From Diogma glabrata (lineage: Eukaryota > Arthropoda > Insecta > Diptera > Cylindrotomidae), in assembly GCA_963693315.1 (NCBI GenBank), contig OY856188.1:192288766-192352765 (forward strand): a DNA stretch of 64,000 nucleotides. Reading direction: 5' to 3'. Positions 32,246-44,674 of this stretch are shown one piece after another. The notes beneath the pieces were generated by a model. That model had not been told where the DNA came from, made no database searches, and worked only from the letters and a program-made list of their open reading frames with translations. Made by a program: the position numbers and the translations under genes. Position 1 is the stretch's first letter. Every line of letters starts with the position of its first letter.

Positions 32246-32690
32246 TAGTTTTTGATCTCACATACCAATCCCGACCATCAAGATTTCTCCAAATTTAATG
32301 TTCCTACTCGTAATCACTTAAAATGAATGTTTTTTAAGCCAAAAATATGAAAATTTGCTATTTTTGACACACATATTGATTTTTTCGACACACTTCCGGT
32401 ACAGTTATCGAACACAGCGTCCTTTCGAATCTGTTCCTTGAGTATACCTATTTTTAGAAAAAAAAAATTTTGAAATCCCTCCAGCGGTTTTCCCTGCAGC
32501 GTAGGTAATGACGGCCGGCAGACAGACATACATTTTTTTTTTGCTTCTATAGAATCAGTAGGTCCTAAAACGTCGAGAAATGTCAAAAAAAGTGGGGGTA
32601 AGAATTTCACTTTGAGTTCAAAAACGTAATACTTAGGTCTTTCAGACCGAAGTAATTTCAATACATCAATTTTGTAGTCGATTTTTGCCT

Positions 32691-33010
32691 AATTTAATTC
32701 AATTGATTATTTTTATCTGAGTAGTGTGCAGTCTTTAGACTGCGTTGCCGATTTATCATACATAGTCCCGTACGGAGGGGATCAGTTTTTGTTGATTTGT
32801 GATTTTTTTTTTTTATTTTTGATCTACGGGTGTGATGTGACAACCTGCGTACTCCAGCCCCAGCTTTTGACATGCGGGTTAACATGAAGTATCACATACC
32901 ACTGGCGATAGTAGTAGAGGTGATGTCCTAGGGGTGCTAGCGGATGAACTTTTTACAGACAACAGGAGCGGTGCCTCCAATATACCACTAGCTGGATTGT
33001 TAGAAATCCA
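32691..33010. other. Unassigned moderately GC-rich stretch
   Basis: This stretch contains a perfect small hairpin (GCAGTCTTTAGACTGC, about 32728-32743) and a 63-codon minus-strand frame, KTDPLRTGLCMINRQRS in part. It is less A+T-rich than the flanks and could be a piece of an unrecognised element or gene. I cannot assign it. Confidence 0.3.
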
Positions 33011-35057
33011 ATTTTAGTGTTCGTGCAAATTTTTCTACAAAATTTGCGTTTTGCTCTTTTAGTTTATTTCCTTTATTTTATCATGAAATATTGCCTTGTG
33101 ACATACTTTAATATGTGATGGGATTTATTGTTTAGTTATCCAATCTTTAAAAAAAAATGTTGTCCATTAACACCTCAGAACACATGTTGTTGTGAGACCT
33201 GGGTCTTAAAAGGTTGTTATGTGTTGTTATGACACATGAAGTGGTGATTGACAAATCTGGGGATCCAATTTATCTTACATAAATACTCAAAAATAATACT
33301 CAGAGAATGTCAGGCGAGCCCAACGGTTTGGCGGTTCTCATATTCCACCTTAAGCTATCTAACAATTATTTCATAGTTAGTTTTTATCTAAAAACCCGAA
33401 AAACATCATGCAATAAACTAAACATTATTTTAAATAAAAAGAAGACTATAGATAAGGGAGATTTTAAAATAATTGCATAAAGACAGTTGCCCTATGTTGG
33501 CGATTACGATGGGTTGAGCTGATTTTCTAATCGGTTTTGTACAGTTTTTATCTCTTGATGTGTCTAACTCTTTTCGTTCCATAACTAACAGACCACAACA
33601 ATTGTTGACCTAGACCCTTCCTTCAATCATCTGCAGACGGTTGTTTCTGTTTCCCTAAAATCTGTTTTAGAAAAAAAAATAATTTTTAAAACATAACTTA
33701 TAGAGCAAGCCAAGCAACTAAATAGATTTGAAAATAATAACATATTAAAAACAATATCTTTAGTTATTCCCACGCAATTTAAATTTTACGTTTGTTTCCT
33801 TTATTGTACTTTTATTTTTCTAAGATTTGTTTAAGAAAAATACAATAATTACCTGTTCGATTTGTTAGTTTTTTATAGTTTTTTTTGTAATTTGCTTAAT
33901 TTTAACTCTAATCATTCTCCAGGTGTTGTTATAGAAATCATGTTCAACAAAATAATAATGAACTCAATTAGATATTTAAATTATTTTAAATAAATAAATA
34001 TTTTCTTTTTTTTATACTCGTTTATACATTAAGATCTGGTTTATTGAAAGATATTGTTAGTGTATTAGGTTGTATGTTTTTTGTAAATTAAACGGAAATA
34101 ATTGATTTTGGATTTATTGGCAAATGTTATTTAGATATAATTTTCAGTTTTTTATTAATAGTTTTTAAAATTATGTAATTGAAAGCCAGATGGTCGTGTT
34201 TTTATTGGATGAATAGATGTAGCTATTCCAAACGTATTTTTTGATTACTGTCCTCAGATTTTCTTCTTTGATTTGAGTGACAGGTACATAAACAAAATAT
34301 TACCTTAAAATTCAAACTGATCGGTAGATTATTGAAAATCTGTAGAACTCAGCTTTCTTAACACCTTCATTCTATTAAATATTTTCTTTTTCGTATAATT
34401 GATAAAGTTAATAAAATATTTCTTAAATTTACATAATTTTTTCTTCATTGAAAACAAATCAAAACGAAGAATATTCTTCAATGAATCCAAAAGATGAATA
34501 ATTTTGTGTGATTTTTGACTTCTTTTGATAAAATTTAAAATAAAATAAATAAATAAATAATAAAAATTTAAATTTAAAATTTTATTTGTATTTATTTAAA
34601 TAAAAAAAAATTAAATAAAAATCTAATAAATTATTCAACAATAACCGAAAAAAACGTGAATTTTATTGTTTATAAATTAAATTTAATAAATATTTTGTTG
34701 AATTATTTGCGTTTAAATTTAAATTTGAAAACAATTTATGTTATTTAGAATTATGCCTGATTCATTATGTATGTGACCTTATATTTTGTTTCTTACTTGT
34801 GTAATATGAATTATTTTACAATAAAATTACAACTTTTCATTCATAGTTGGATTAAAAGTTTTTATGGTGTATGTAGCTTTATCATACGACTAAGAATAAT
34901 AAGAATTAAGTTTGAGTAATATTTTAATTTGTGGTGTTACAAAATATGGGAATGACTTGTTACATAAAGCGTAAATTATTGAAAAAAGAGAAAAGTTTTT
35001 TTTTTGGAAAACTATGAAAATACTAAGAAAAAATTGTTATCTTACTAAGCTTTTAAG
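33011..35057. other. A+T-rich region with no supported gene
   Basis: There is no open frame of useful length, RNA gene or complete repeat. Low-complexity AAATAAATAAATAA runs occur near 34540-34620. Confidence 0.5.
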
Positions 35058-36090
35058 ATGTTTCTCATTGGCGTAACTAAGAAATGGTTTCAGGGGAGGC
35101 CTGGCCCCGTAATATTGCTGAGCAAAATAATAAAAATTTCCCGTATTTATTTCTTTTTTTAATACATAACGGGTGTTGCTATTTGAGGTTAATTTTCAAT
35201 TTGACTGTCATTTATATTATTTTACTAGAGTGCAATATGTTATTTAAGTTATTTAGACATATATTAGGGTCAAAATAAATAGATCATTAATTAATCATAT
35301 ATAAATTATTAAATTTAAAAGTTATTAAATTTTGAATATATTAATTATTAAATTATAAAAAGCAAAAGAAAAAAGGGCCTTTTTAAAATGGTTATGTTTC
35401 ACAAATTAAAATTGAAAAAAACCATATACAAATGTATTATATTTTTATCAGTATAAAATGTTTATAAAGCCTTACTTAATACCTTTTAAACAAAAAAATA
35501 ATATCAAAATCGTTAGAGAATTTAATTTTAAACTTTCCTTGTCTCTAAATTTCTTAACATATTTCGTGCCACCCAGTATCAAAACCAAGGAAAAAATACA
35601 ATCACGTATTAGTTTTTTAATTATTTAAGTTTCAAGAAAACGGAAATGGTCAGGTTCATTTTTTGTTTATTTTATTGGCGTCTGTATTCGATGTTCCATC
35701 TGTTGTTATCTTATATATTAATACGCTAGATTAAAACTTTGTGGAGCATAAGGCTTTTTTATTCGCAGATGGATTCAATTCAAATTTTCACAGCTAACTG
35801 ATATTAGTGTAACCTATATTGGGATCCGGATTCAAACAAATCGGATCATAAATAAAAAAGTTATTATATACGGAAAACTTTTTCTATACATATGCATTAT
35901 AAGTTTACATACATATAAAAATATATTTGCTATCGAACAACGAACAACAAAAACGAAACTTAAAACTTTATTTTGTTATTCTTTTTTATATTTAATTTTT
36001 TCTCAGCTGTTAGTATATTTATTTCTTTGAATGTGAATAAACGTACATATTGTTTTTCTATGTTTTAAATTTCATTTCGAATTTTTTCTT

Positions 36091-37711
36091 ATGCGTAAGA
36101 TAGGTTTTGAGTTAGATCGTGTGAATCCTTTTGTTCGTTCTTTTAAATCAATGCATGAATTTTGTGAAAGACCTGAGAATGTTACTGCTGATGTGTCAAT
36201 GGTTATAAAAGTTAACAGAGAATGTGATATTCGTCGTTTTAATGATGCTGTTCAAACTGATGTGGTTGCTATTTTTAAAAATGATGAATTTTGTTAAATT
36301 TGTCAGATGAAGATAGAATTGATGGAAATGAAATGATTAATAAATTTGTATGTACTGAAATCCCTGATCCCATTCTTTTTCCTAAATTACATGAATATGT
36401 GAAACGTCATATGATGCATGAACCATGTGGTGCTCTAAATCCCAATTCTGTTTGTATGAGAGTGGTAAATGTAGTAATAATTTTCCAAAACCTTTTTCTG
36501 AAAATATTAAAGAATATGTGAATGGTTATCCTTTGTACCGTCGACGTGATAATGGTATGAGTGTTGATGTACGTGGTGCATCTCTTGATAATAGATATGT
36601 TGTTCCGTATAATATTTATCTTCTTGCAAAATTCAATTGTCATATTAACGTGGAAATATGTACGACTGTTAAAAGTGTGAAATATGTTTACAAGTATGTA
36701 TATAAAGACTATGATTCTGCCAATGTTGAATTGAGAGTGAATGGAGAGAATGCAGTGAATAATGATGATGCGATTGTGGGAAATGAAATTCAAGATTTTT
36801 TGAATGGACGGTATGTTGGTTCGACTGAAGCTGCTTGGCGCATATTTGAATTTCCAATGCATTTTCAATCTCATACAATTATTCGACTTGATTGTCATTT
36901 GCCTAATAGACAAAATGTTTATATCAGGAATGGTAATGTGGCTGGCACAGTCGCAAATGTATCAAGAACAAAATTGTTAGCATTTTTCCATTTGAATTCC
37001 ATTGATAATTTAGCTAATGAGTTTTTGTATACAGAATTAATTATGTTTGGTATGACCAAAGTAAATCGTGGAAAAGAAGACAACGTGGGGCTGATAAAGT
37101 TGTTGCTCGATTATATATGGTTACTCCAAAAGATATAGAATTGTTTCATATGCGTTTACTTCTGTTGCATGTTCGTGGTCCAAAATCTTTTTTTGATCTA
37201 CGTATGTATGAAGGTGTACCCTACCCTACTTTTGTTGCAGCATGTGAAGCTCGAGGTATTGCAACAAATGATAATGAATAGCGTGAATGTTTACTTGAAG
37301 CTTCAGAAATTCAATCACCAAAACAGTTTCGTCAATTATTTGCATTTATCTGTGGTTTGAATGTTCCTCCGAATGCTTTAGCTTTTTTTCTTGACAGCTC
37401 ATGCAGGTTGTGGCAAAACTTTTGTTCAAACGGCAATCATTCATAAATTTAATTCACTAAATCTTTCGTGTATTGTAACTGCCTTCAGTGGTATTGCATC
37501 AACTCTTTTGATTGGGGGGCGAACTTTGCATAATGTTTTCAAATTACCAATTCCATTATTAGAGAATTCAATGCCAAATATAACTCCAAACATTGTACAT
37601 GGCACATATATTAATAATGCATCAATCATTATTATAGATGAAATTTCAATGTGTTCTATTCATGCTTTAAAATTAACTAGGAAGGCCCGGCGTGCTTCGC
37701 TACGCTTATAA
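36091..37711 (+). pseudogene. Broken Helitron Rep/helicase gene, copy 2
   Basis: Helitrons move with a RepHel protein (HUH nuclease plus PIF1-like helicase). Here the pre-Rep segment (36091-36297) is followed within a few bases by the end of the Rep region (36291-36455). The HUH and Tyr catalytic part is therefore deleted. After a frameshift the conserved central region runs 36455-37060. A further frameshift leads to a MVTPKDIELFHMRLLLLHV region with one TAG (about 37279-37281). The helicase start (37391-37711) has Walker A GCGKT, GRTLHNVFKLPIP and Walker B IIIIDEISM, and then runs into the palindrome. At least two frameshifts, one stop and two deletions make it a pseudogene. Confidence 0.9.
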
Positions 37712-38116
37712 ATAAAGTTTTTGCGTAGACATTTTGTTGACGTAGAAGCAATGATTTCAAAAAGTGGTAACGAGAAATGCTAGCATATAATTTTTAATTT
37801 TTCTTTTTAAATATATGAATGAAAAATAATCAGAACTCTAGCTGATCAGTTCGGATATATGAAAAATTAGCGATCAAATAAGTTAGAGATAAAATAAGCT
37901 TACTTGAAAACTTATTTGATCGCTAATTTTTCATATATCCGAACTGATCAGCTAGAGTTCTGATTATTTTTCATTCATATATTTAAAAAGAAAAATTAAA
38001 AATTATATGCTAGCATTTCTCGTTACCACTTTTTGAAATCATTGCTTCTACGTCAACAAAATGTCTACGCAAAAACTTTATTTATAAGCGTAGCGAAGCA
38101 CGCCGGGCCTTCCTAG
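37677..38116. repeat. 440-bp terminal palindrome of Helitron copy 2
   Basis: It is bounded by CTAGGAAGGCCCGG and its complement. It replaces the rest of the helicase gene directly after the Walker B codons. Both arms end in the Helitron 3' hairpin plus CTAG. Confidence 0.9.
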
Positions 38117-38710
38117 TTTAGATAAATGATTGCGCATTTCTTGTTGAAAGCGACGTTGAGTTCGACAAAACTTACGCAAAAGTTGTAAAAAACCATATAT
38201 GTATGGCAGAGAAAATTAACCACTAATTTTAGCCATTCGAAAATTGTTGCAAAATTTGTGGACACTGTTTCGGTTAAAACAATAGAGGAAAAATCGTAAC
38301 AATCGTTAGGAATTTTAAGCCTTCATTTTGAATCGCGGGTTATGGGATTCATAAATTTTAAATCCCGGGCTTTAAAAGTTGAATCAAAAATTTTCAAAAT
38401 CCAACCAAATTATTTGGTGTAATTTTTTCTTGTCAATAATTGATCTATAATTATGATCAAAAATTTCATAGTTCAATCAGATTATTTGTTTTTTTTGTTG
38501 TCATAGTTATACAATTTGTTTGAAAAAATAACAAATGTTACTTTACTGCCGCCATAAAAATAAAATAAAAATGGCGTTACTTTACAGCCACTTTGATTAT
38601 AAGTCAAAAAAGTAAGACTTTAACTAACTTCCTAGCGGCAGTAAAGTTAAGCTTTACAACCGTTTGCCGAAAAATAAATATTCAAGAACAAAAACAAAAC
38701 ATTAATAATA

Positions 38711-38905
38711 TTAAATAAAGAAAAACAAGTTCCTTAAATTTTCAAGTGATTTAAGAAATAGGATTTTAGAAAACATAATTGACGATTTATTTTCAAGCCT
38801 ATTACTTAATTTGGAAATATTATTTCCGGAGGCTGAAACAGCCCGTTCCGATTCCACACTTATTGGTGGAGTGGACAACCTGTAATCATTATACATTCGC
38901 TGCAA
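38711..38905 (-). pseudogene. hAT transposase C-terminal dimerisation fragment
   Basis: The minus-strand frame contains STPPISVESERAVSASGN followed by a Ser/Asn/Leu-rich ISKLSNRLENKSS segment. This is the characteristic core of the hAT C-terminal dimerisation domain (P..S..SER.FS..G.I.S..R..L). The frame is only 64 codons and the upstream catalytic region is not readable, so this is a relic. It sits inside the element with hAT-type ends at 35066-41039 and is probably the remains of its transposase. Confidence 0.72.
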
Positions 38906-41030
38906 ATGCGGTCATCTATATGTTCTATGAACGCTTTTCTGAAATATTTTCATTTCGCTGCCAATAGTGGTGAACAGTTTAATATATTTTATGTAAATGC
39001 ATTCTGTCCAAAACAGTGTTGTATAGGTATTAAACTTGAATTAATGCTGCGTTACAGATTATTTTTACAAATTGTTTTCCTTTAATAAATCGACCGGAAC
39101 TGTGCTTGGTGATCGAGTAATGTGAGAAGCGCAATCATCCGTTTAACGTCCATTGTCTGCAACGTTTCCATTCTGCAAATATTTTAATACTTCAGATGTT
39201 TAGGTTATCCTCTCCTTTGTATGTGTTATTGAGGCATTCGTCAATCCACGAGCTAATGGGTTGCTTTGATTTTCTAGTTTATTCAGAACAAGCTCGAGAG
39301 ATGCATAGGCATAGGCCAATATTTCATTGTAAAATGGAGGAAATAAAAAAAATTAGAGCTAAAAATGCAAATATTTTTGTTAAAAAATATGAAGCAACAA
39401 AACTAAATTTGGGTTGGTAATAATCCAAATGCTAGTGACATATCCATTGATCATATTGTGACGTATGGTCTTCTTCAAGGATTAAATGCCGCATATATAG
39501 AGTTATATGAAAGTTTATCACTTCGAGTACGCAATAGCGTGACATCAAAACAAATTCCATAACTTAGATTTAGGTTGCTACTGCTGACTAAAAGAGTTCA
39601 TCCGCCAACATCCCTAAGGTATCATTTTCGCTACTGATAACTCACTGCTTTCGCCAGTAATATAGAAAACCTCACGTTAACTCATATACCGGGACTGCAG
39701 CTAAATTCTTACTGTGAAGCGGTGAAGTGATAAGTTTTTAATGAAAAGTAATAAAGACATTTTTAACAATTCACCGCTTCACAATAAAAAAAATTAACAA
39801 ATCAACGAAAACTCATCCGCATGCGAACTTAATATAACTTATTTTTTCACAGGATGTTGTGTTTTCATTGATTAATTGCAGCAAATATGGCGATCCCGTA
39901 ACCCCGGAATTTGCTTTTAATAATTCTGGGAGTCAGGGATCGTAAAACTAATTCTTGATTCCAAAATCCATGCTTCAAAAATACCGGGCTTGTAATCCCT
40001 ATAGTTTTAGTGTTAATTAGAATTCAATACTAATTTTTCATCGTTCACACTTCACAGTAATCACACATTCCATTAGCCATTTATTGAATTGATTTTCACA
40101 ACGATCTTCATTCAGCGATATTCAAAATTCAGATAATTCAATATATAAAGCTCAAAATATAAAGTCTGATGAACTTCAAATGACGTCGCCAATTTGCCAT
40201 ACAAACAAAACATAGAAAGTGGTAATTTTTTTTATGTTCCAGTGTGTTTTTAAGTCTTATGGAGTTATCAGAAGTAGTTTTTTAAAACGAAGTCTGGGTT
40301 GTTTTTATTGCCAAGTCTTTCGTTGAATTCAATCTCGAAAATGTGGCTTACCAAAAAGTGTGAATATCAAATGAATTTGACACATCATATCGTTCGAAAT
40401 AAAATGTTTTCTCTTTTAAAATTCGCTAATACGAACCAATAAGATAAACGAACATTGGGGATTTTTAAGATCAATTAAACTCAAGTAAGTAAAGATGTAA
40501 TGGAAATTATGTATGGTTTGAAGTTTCTCATAAAAAAACTCCACTGCACATTTTTCGTGTTGATGAATTCGAACCTTCCTCGTCAGTGCCTCGTTCAAAT
40601 TCTTAGGCAGACACGCTACGCTATAAACGAACATTTTATATAAACACTTTTGACAACATTTTTGGTTTGTAGAATGAACCTCTGTCGCCTAACCCTCACG
40701 AAAAATGACAAGCTTTTTCAAGTTGAAATCTTATTAATTTGAAACGAAGATCAGTGGTATGAAGTTTTTTTAAAATTGTCCAAATCTAGTTCGATTTTAT
40801 TAATTCTAATATTTTAATGATGGTTTTGGTAGATGGTTTTTTCTAGCGTGGTGATAATATATTACAACCATTAATTCTCTTTTGAATTAATTGTAAAAAG
40901 TGATTTACTTATGGTAAAAAAAACAATTCTGTTTTTTCTAACTGGCAAATTAATTCTGAATGAACTTAATTTTCTAGGGGGGCCAAAATTCGTCTAGGGG
41001 GGGCCGGGCTCTCTGGGCCCCTACATAGTT
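38906..41030. other. Remainder of the decayed hAT element
   Basis: No readable protein domain is seen. Short frames on both strands (for example 39196-39420) do not resemble a known family. A GTGAAGCGGTGAAGTG-type motif near 39713 is echoed by TTCACCGCTTCAC near 39770. Confidence 0.4.
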
Positions 41031-41047
41031 ACGCCTATGATGTTCCT

Positions 41048-42343
41048 TAAAAAGCCAACTTCAATTTCTATATGAAACTGAATAAGATATATTTCGAAAT
41101 TTATATGCAACTTAAATTTCATATACCATTACATTTTCCGTCTGCCAACTCATCGAAACATTTCTTCATAATTTTCAAACTTTTCATAATTTGTACTCTC
41201 AAATTTTTAAATTATATTTTCCAAAACAATTGCGTAAATCAAATTCTTGGTTCCTCTTTTAAAAAGTTCCTCCTTGAAAAAGTTATAATTATTATCACCA
41301 CAAGCAAACGCAATCAAATTTTCAAACGAGTTATTTTTGTGAAAAGTGAAATTAAGTTATGTTTTTTTAAATTTTTTATTCCTGCGTAGCTCGTTATGCG
41401 TATCTAATTTTTTTGTTCAACGACTTTTAGTAATGTAGTTGCTACAACTTTTCGTTATTGTAATTTTTTAATAGGATGTTTGAATCCGTTCTTCTTGCCG
41501 CCAAGCTACAAACTACATCCTCTTATGGCCAACGCTACAAAAAATTGTTTCTACACCCAATAACCTTTTCGATATAAATAATTTACTATGCAGCAATTGA
41601 ATGAAAATTCCAGCAAATATCAGCAATGGATGATACGGAACAATAATAAAGATTTTATCGAAAAATTTAATTGCAATCCAAATAAATTTAACTATATGGA
41701 TTGTGAATCGCGATTTTTATGAAAAATTCCAAACGATTATCATCATACACTATATTTTTCATCGAATCATTAAATCATTTATAAATAATTTAGTTATTTA
41801 GTTAAATTTGTTTAATTAAATATATCGAATTTGACTGGAAAAAAGTCTTATCAACTTAATAAGCCAATTTTGATATCTTTTTTCATAAAATATATTCAGA
41901 ATTATGGGTTTTTATGATAAAATAAAACCAATGAGATATTTATTCTATGAAAGAGTGATCTATTATGTGGCAAAATCCCAAAGTTGTGAAACTGATTCAA
42001 AATTTTATGAATAATCGATATGTGTATGACGGTTCCCTTAGGCAGTTTTTCATCTGAGGCTAAAATAATTTAAGCTAAGGCTCAGCTTTTCTCCTCACTC
42101 TATTTTTAAATTACGTCGATCTGTTTAAATCACCAGTTTAGAAGATGATGATATTACACTACGCAATGTGTTCGTTGGCCTTTTTTCAAAGGGTAAACGG
42201 CACGAAAGAATAACAAACAATTTTAAATGACTTACTGTGGAATGACACTGTATGAATCATTTTTATCAACTTTTACTTTTTTTTTTATAAAAAGTGTTGT
42301 TATAGGAATTACAATATGTATCACAACAACACAAAAATACCTT
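41048..42343. other. A+T-rich region with no supported gene
   Basis: The 105-codon frame at 41072-41389 is Phe/Ile/Lys-rich, as expected of random A+T-rich DNA. I see no element ends or RNA genes. Confidence 0.45.
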
Positions 42344-43603
42344 TTAAAACCTAAGTCCCACAACAACATGCGCTCTGAGGTGTTGATGAACGGACGGATG
42401 TACGAACAAAGAAATCTCTCTGCATTCTGTCACTATGACAGTGAGTGATCTCAACAGTTTGACTGTTTGCATAAACCGATTGACGTGTAAAATGGGGAAA
42501 AAAATATAATTAAGGCATGGTGGATCCGATTTCATCCGATCACTGCTGGTGACGATATTTATAACAACAACGAGATCAGCAACAGTGCGTCGATGTTGTA
42601 GGGAATCAAGATTTGATGTTAAATTTCGATCACCCACAATTCACATAGGACAGAGTCAAAAAGAGCTATGATGGAAACAGATGCAGCGCCCCAAACTTGG
42701 AAATAGATGGAAACAATCAATAGCTGTGTTTTTGTGGAATTCAAATTGATGTCGGTGACTTTTTCTAGGTACTCGTTTACACTTATGGCAGCTTCCCTCC
42801 GGGCGGGATTTATTCGTTCATGCATTTTACCTTTTGAAGATAGGGGAACGAATGACTTGTGCAGTGTATTGTCGTCTGCAAAACTGTTTATTGGATTGCT
42901 GGTGATTTTCAACTGCTCTTTGATATAAGATAAAAATAGAGTGGGGGATAAAACCGAACCTTAGGGTACACCAGCGTTAATTAATTTAGGCTCAGAAGAA
43001 GTGTATCGGTCGGTGAAAAAATTTTGTATCAGCTTTACGACTGTGGGTGAAATCCGTATACGCAACGAACTGGTTGATCAGGTTGGTATGCCAGATTCGA
43101 TCAAATGCTTTCGAGATCTCTAATGCGATTACGTACGTTTCACCACATTTTTTAAGTATGCTGTTCCAAAAATGAGCTACATAGTTTAATAGATCGGTTG
43201 TTCATCTTTTGATTCTAAAACCGTATTGGCTGTCAGATATTAATTGGATGTCTTTCAAAAATTTTGATATGTGTGTATTAATATAATGCTCGTATATTTT
43301 AGATAGGACTGAGAGTAAGGCTGTTGGTCTATAATTAGAAATATCACATTGTATTCCTTTTTTGGGGATGGGCTGGATATTGTCCAACTTCCAGCACAAA
43401 GGGAAAATTCCAGATTTATAGGATTTGTAGAAAATTTTGATGAGAGTAGGTGCAAGTTCCTTTGAAAATGTTTTTAGAATAATAGGAGGAATGTTGTCCA
43501 GACTGGAGGTTTTGTTGATGGTGTACTGACTTAGGGCGACTGTAATAGTGCCGTGAAAAATACTGTCATACCGCCGAATAAATTTTGTATACAGTCTCGG
43601 CAC
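42344..43603 (-). pseudogene. Jockey-like LINE reverse transcriptase relic
   Basis: Three minus-strand frames line up as a decayed Jockey-type RT. 43603-43202 has SSLDNIPPIILKTF, SGIFPLCWKLDNIQPIPKKG and SNYRPTALLSVLSKIYE, the N-terminal RT motifs. After a stop the frame goes on with ALEISKAFDRIWH-like residues (about 43080-43130). 42912-42619 starts near FADDNTLHKS, the catalytic motif with Phe in place of Tyr, and a STKTQLLIVS segment. 42637-42344 has LDSLQHRRTVADL, typical of the C-terminus. The endonuclease is absent. Several stops and frameshifts show it is dead. Confidence 0.8.
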
Positions 43604-43814
43604 TAATTCAATTTAAACTGAAATAGCGCAAAGATGAAATTTTCATTTTGATGTGCGTTACCTTAATTCTAAATTAAATATTTCCAGACAATGCTATTCC
43701 ATTTTTTGCTTATAAGCAATTTCACGCAAGTTCAGCAAATTTTGACTTGACCCTTTTTAATTTTGATTATTTTTTGTTTATAGATAGTCTTTCATAAATA
43801 AAAAATACAAGTAG

Positions 43815-44338
43815 TTGACATTTGTAGAAGTTTCGCATCCAAATGTTGAGTAGTATATGGTATACAACTATTGTTCAATTCAGCTGGTTCATCTTATTTT
43901 TATTTGCAGCAAGCGTTGCAGTAATTTCTTTCTTAGTAGCAGCCATTTGTTGTATTTACTGTATTCAACTGCTGATACATTTCTTCTTTATTAGCAACCA
44001 TATTAGCATTGATTTGATTGATGTTAAGACTAATTTCCTGTTTTATCTGGTTTAAATTCAAATTCATTTGTGGCAACATTGAAATTAACTGCGCAAAATC
44101 GCAGTTCCAGTTCGGTAATAAAGTTGTATTTGCAACAGAGCTTTTTTCCTCTTCAGTTGTTACTAAATCAATATTTGTACCAATCACTCCAAACTGGCAA
44201 CTCTCCTTCTGTTCCATTGGCTGCCATAGCTTCTCGAAGCCGTAGCATTAATTCACTTTTGTTGCCGGTTTTTGACAAACCTCGTTGTTCTAGTTCCTTC
44301 TTCAACTCAGGAACTTTTAATCCACTTAAGAAAACCAT
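43815..44338 (-). pseudogene. gag: gag fragment of element D with SAP domain
   Basis: ATG at 44338 opens a SAP-like N-terminus (LKVPELKKELEQRGL, then LRLREAM) matching the Gag of C. A shift near 44220 moves the reading frame into the 44217-43933 frame, which has the same acidic linker and NLNQIKQEISLNINQ coiled-coil repeats. A further change near 43935 is followed by sequence equivalent to the coiled-coil end of C near 47256. The capsid-like region, zinc knuckle and everything downstream are missing. Confidence 0.75.
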
Positions 44339-44372
44339 TGTAACAGCAAACTAATCCCGCCGCTGCCACCAA

Positions 44373-44674
44373 TTTTACGTTTCTCCAACCTTTTCTTCGA
44401 ATTGGCCTTACTTTCGATTCGATAAACTAAATTCCCAATCTCCTTCCTGATTCGATCACTGTTTAGTAGGCCAGGTTTTATTAAGTATTCAACTCCTTAA
44501 TTATTCCACAACAACAGAAAAACAATACAGCAACAATAATCCTATCTAGAGAATTCTTCAAACAGCTTCGAAACTGCAACGGTTTATTCTAGAAATTTCC
44601 AGTACACAGCGTCCAAAATAATACACAAAATACTTCTATTAAATAACACTTAAAACTTTATTTACAAAAACTAT
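44373..44674 (-). repeat. LTR of element D, left piece
   Basis: This piece is a diverged relative of the U5 and R side of the LTRs of A and C (TCGAATTGGCC, CCAGGTTTTATTAAGTATTCAAC). The terminal TGTTACG seen in C is TTTTACG here. It is split from 48577-48966 by element C at CTAT. Confidence 0.75.

Larger units (their letters stand above)
30592..32690 (+). repeat. Dispersed repeat Y, copy 1, with minisatellite
   Basis: The left end (30592-30735, GGGCAGCGATGTACATC) and right end (32240-32640, CAGTAGGTCCTAAAACG) match copy 2 at 53394-54965 and 56495-56600. Between them are short repeats built from CAAAATTCCAAAAATATT (30735-31000) and a tandem array of about 137-bp units. The 32314-32661 open frame lies in repeat sequence and is not supported as a gene. 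Confidence 0.75.
35709..38116 (+). mobile_element. Helitron copy 2 (plus orientation), non-autonomous
   Basis: It lies between A (35708) and T (38117), starts TCTTATATATTAATACGC and ends GGGCCTTCCTAG, with the GCGTAGCGAAGCACGC hairpin just upstream of the end. It is 2408 bp and apparently identical to copy 1, including the orientation-specific loop of the palindrome. It lies within the hAT element, so it is younger than that element. Confidence 0.93.
35066..41039. mobile_element. Decayed hAT transposon containing Helitron copy 2
   Basis: The terminal repeats are CATTGGCGTAACTA and, inverted, CATAGGCGTAACTA. They are followed by G- and C-rich subterminal runs (GGGGAGGCCTGGCCCC, GGGGGGGCCGGGC). 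The flanks ATGTTTCT (35058-35065) and ATGTTCCT (41040-41047) are an 8-bp duplication with one mismatch. The end motif and duplication length fit hAT. Without the 2.4-kb Helitron the element is about 3.6 kb. Only the C-terminus of a transposase (38711-38905) can be recognised. Confidence 0.78.

Noticed and set aside
27659..38117. One giant transposon with 2.4-kb terminal inverted repeats
   Set aside because: Each arm alone has complete Helitron boundaries (A|TC and CTAG|T), and the right arm sits inside a hAT element whose flanks continue on both sides. Two Helitrons explain it better.
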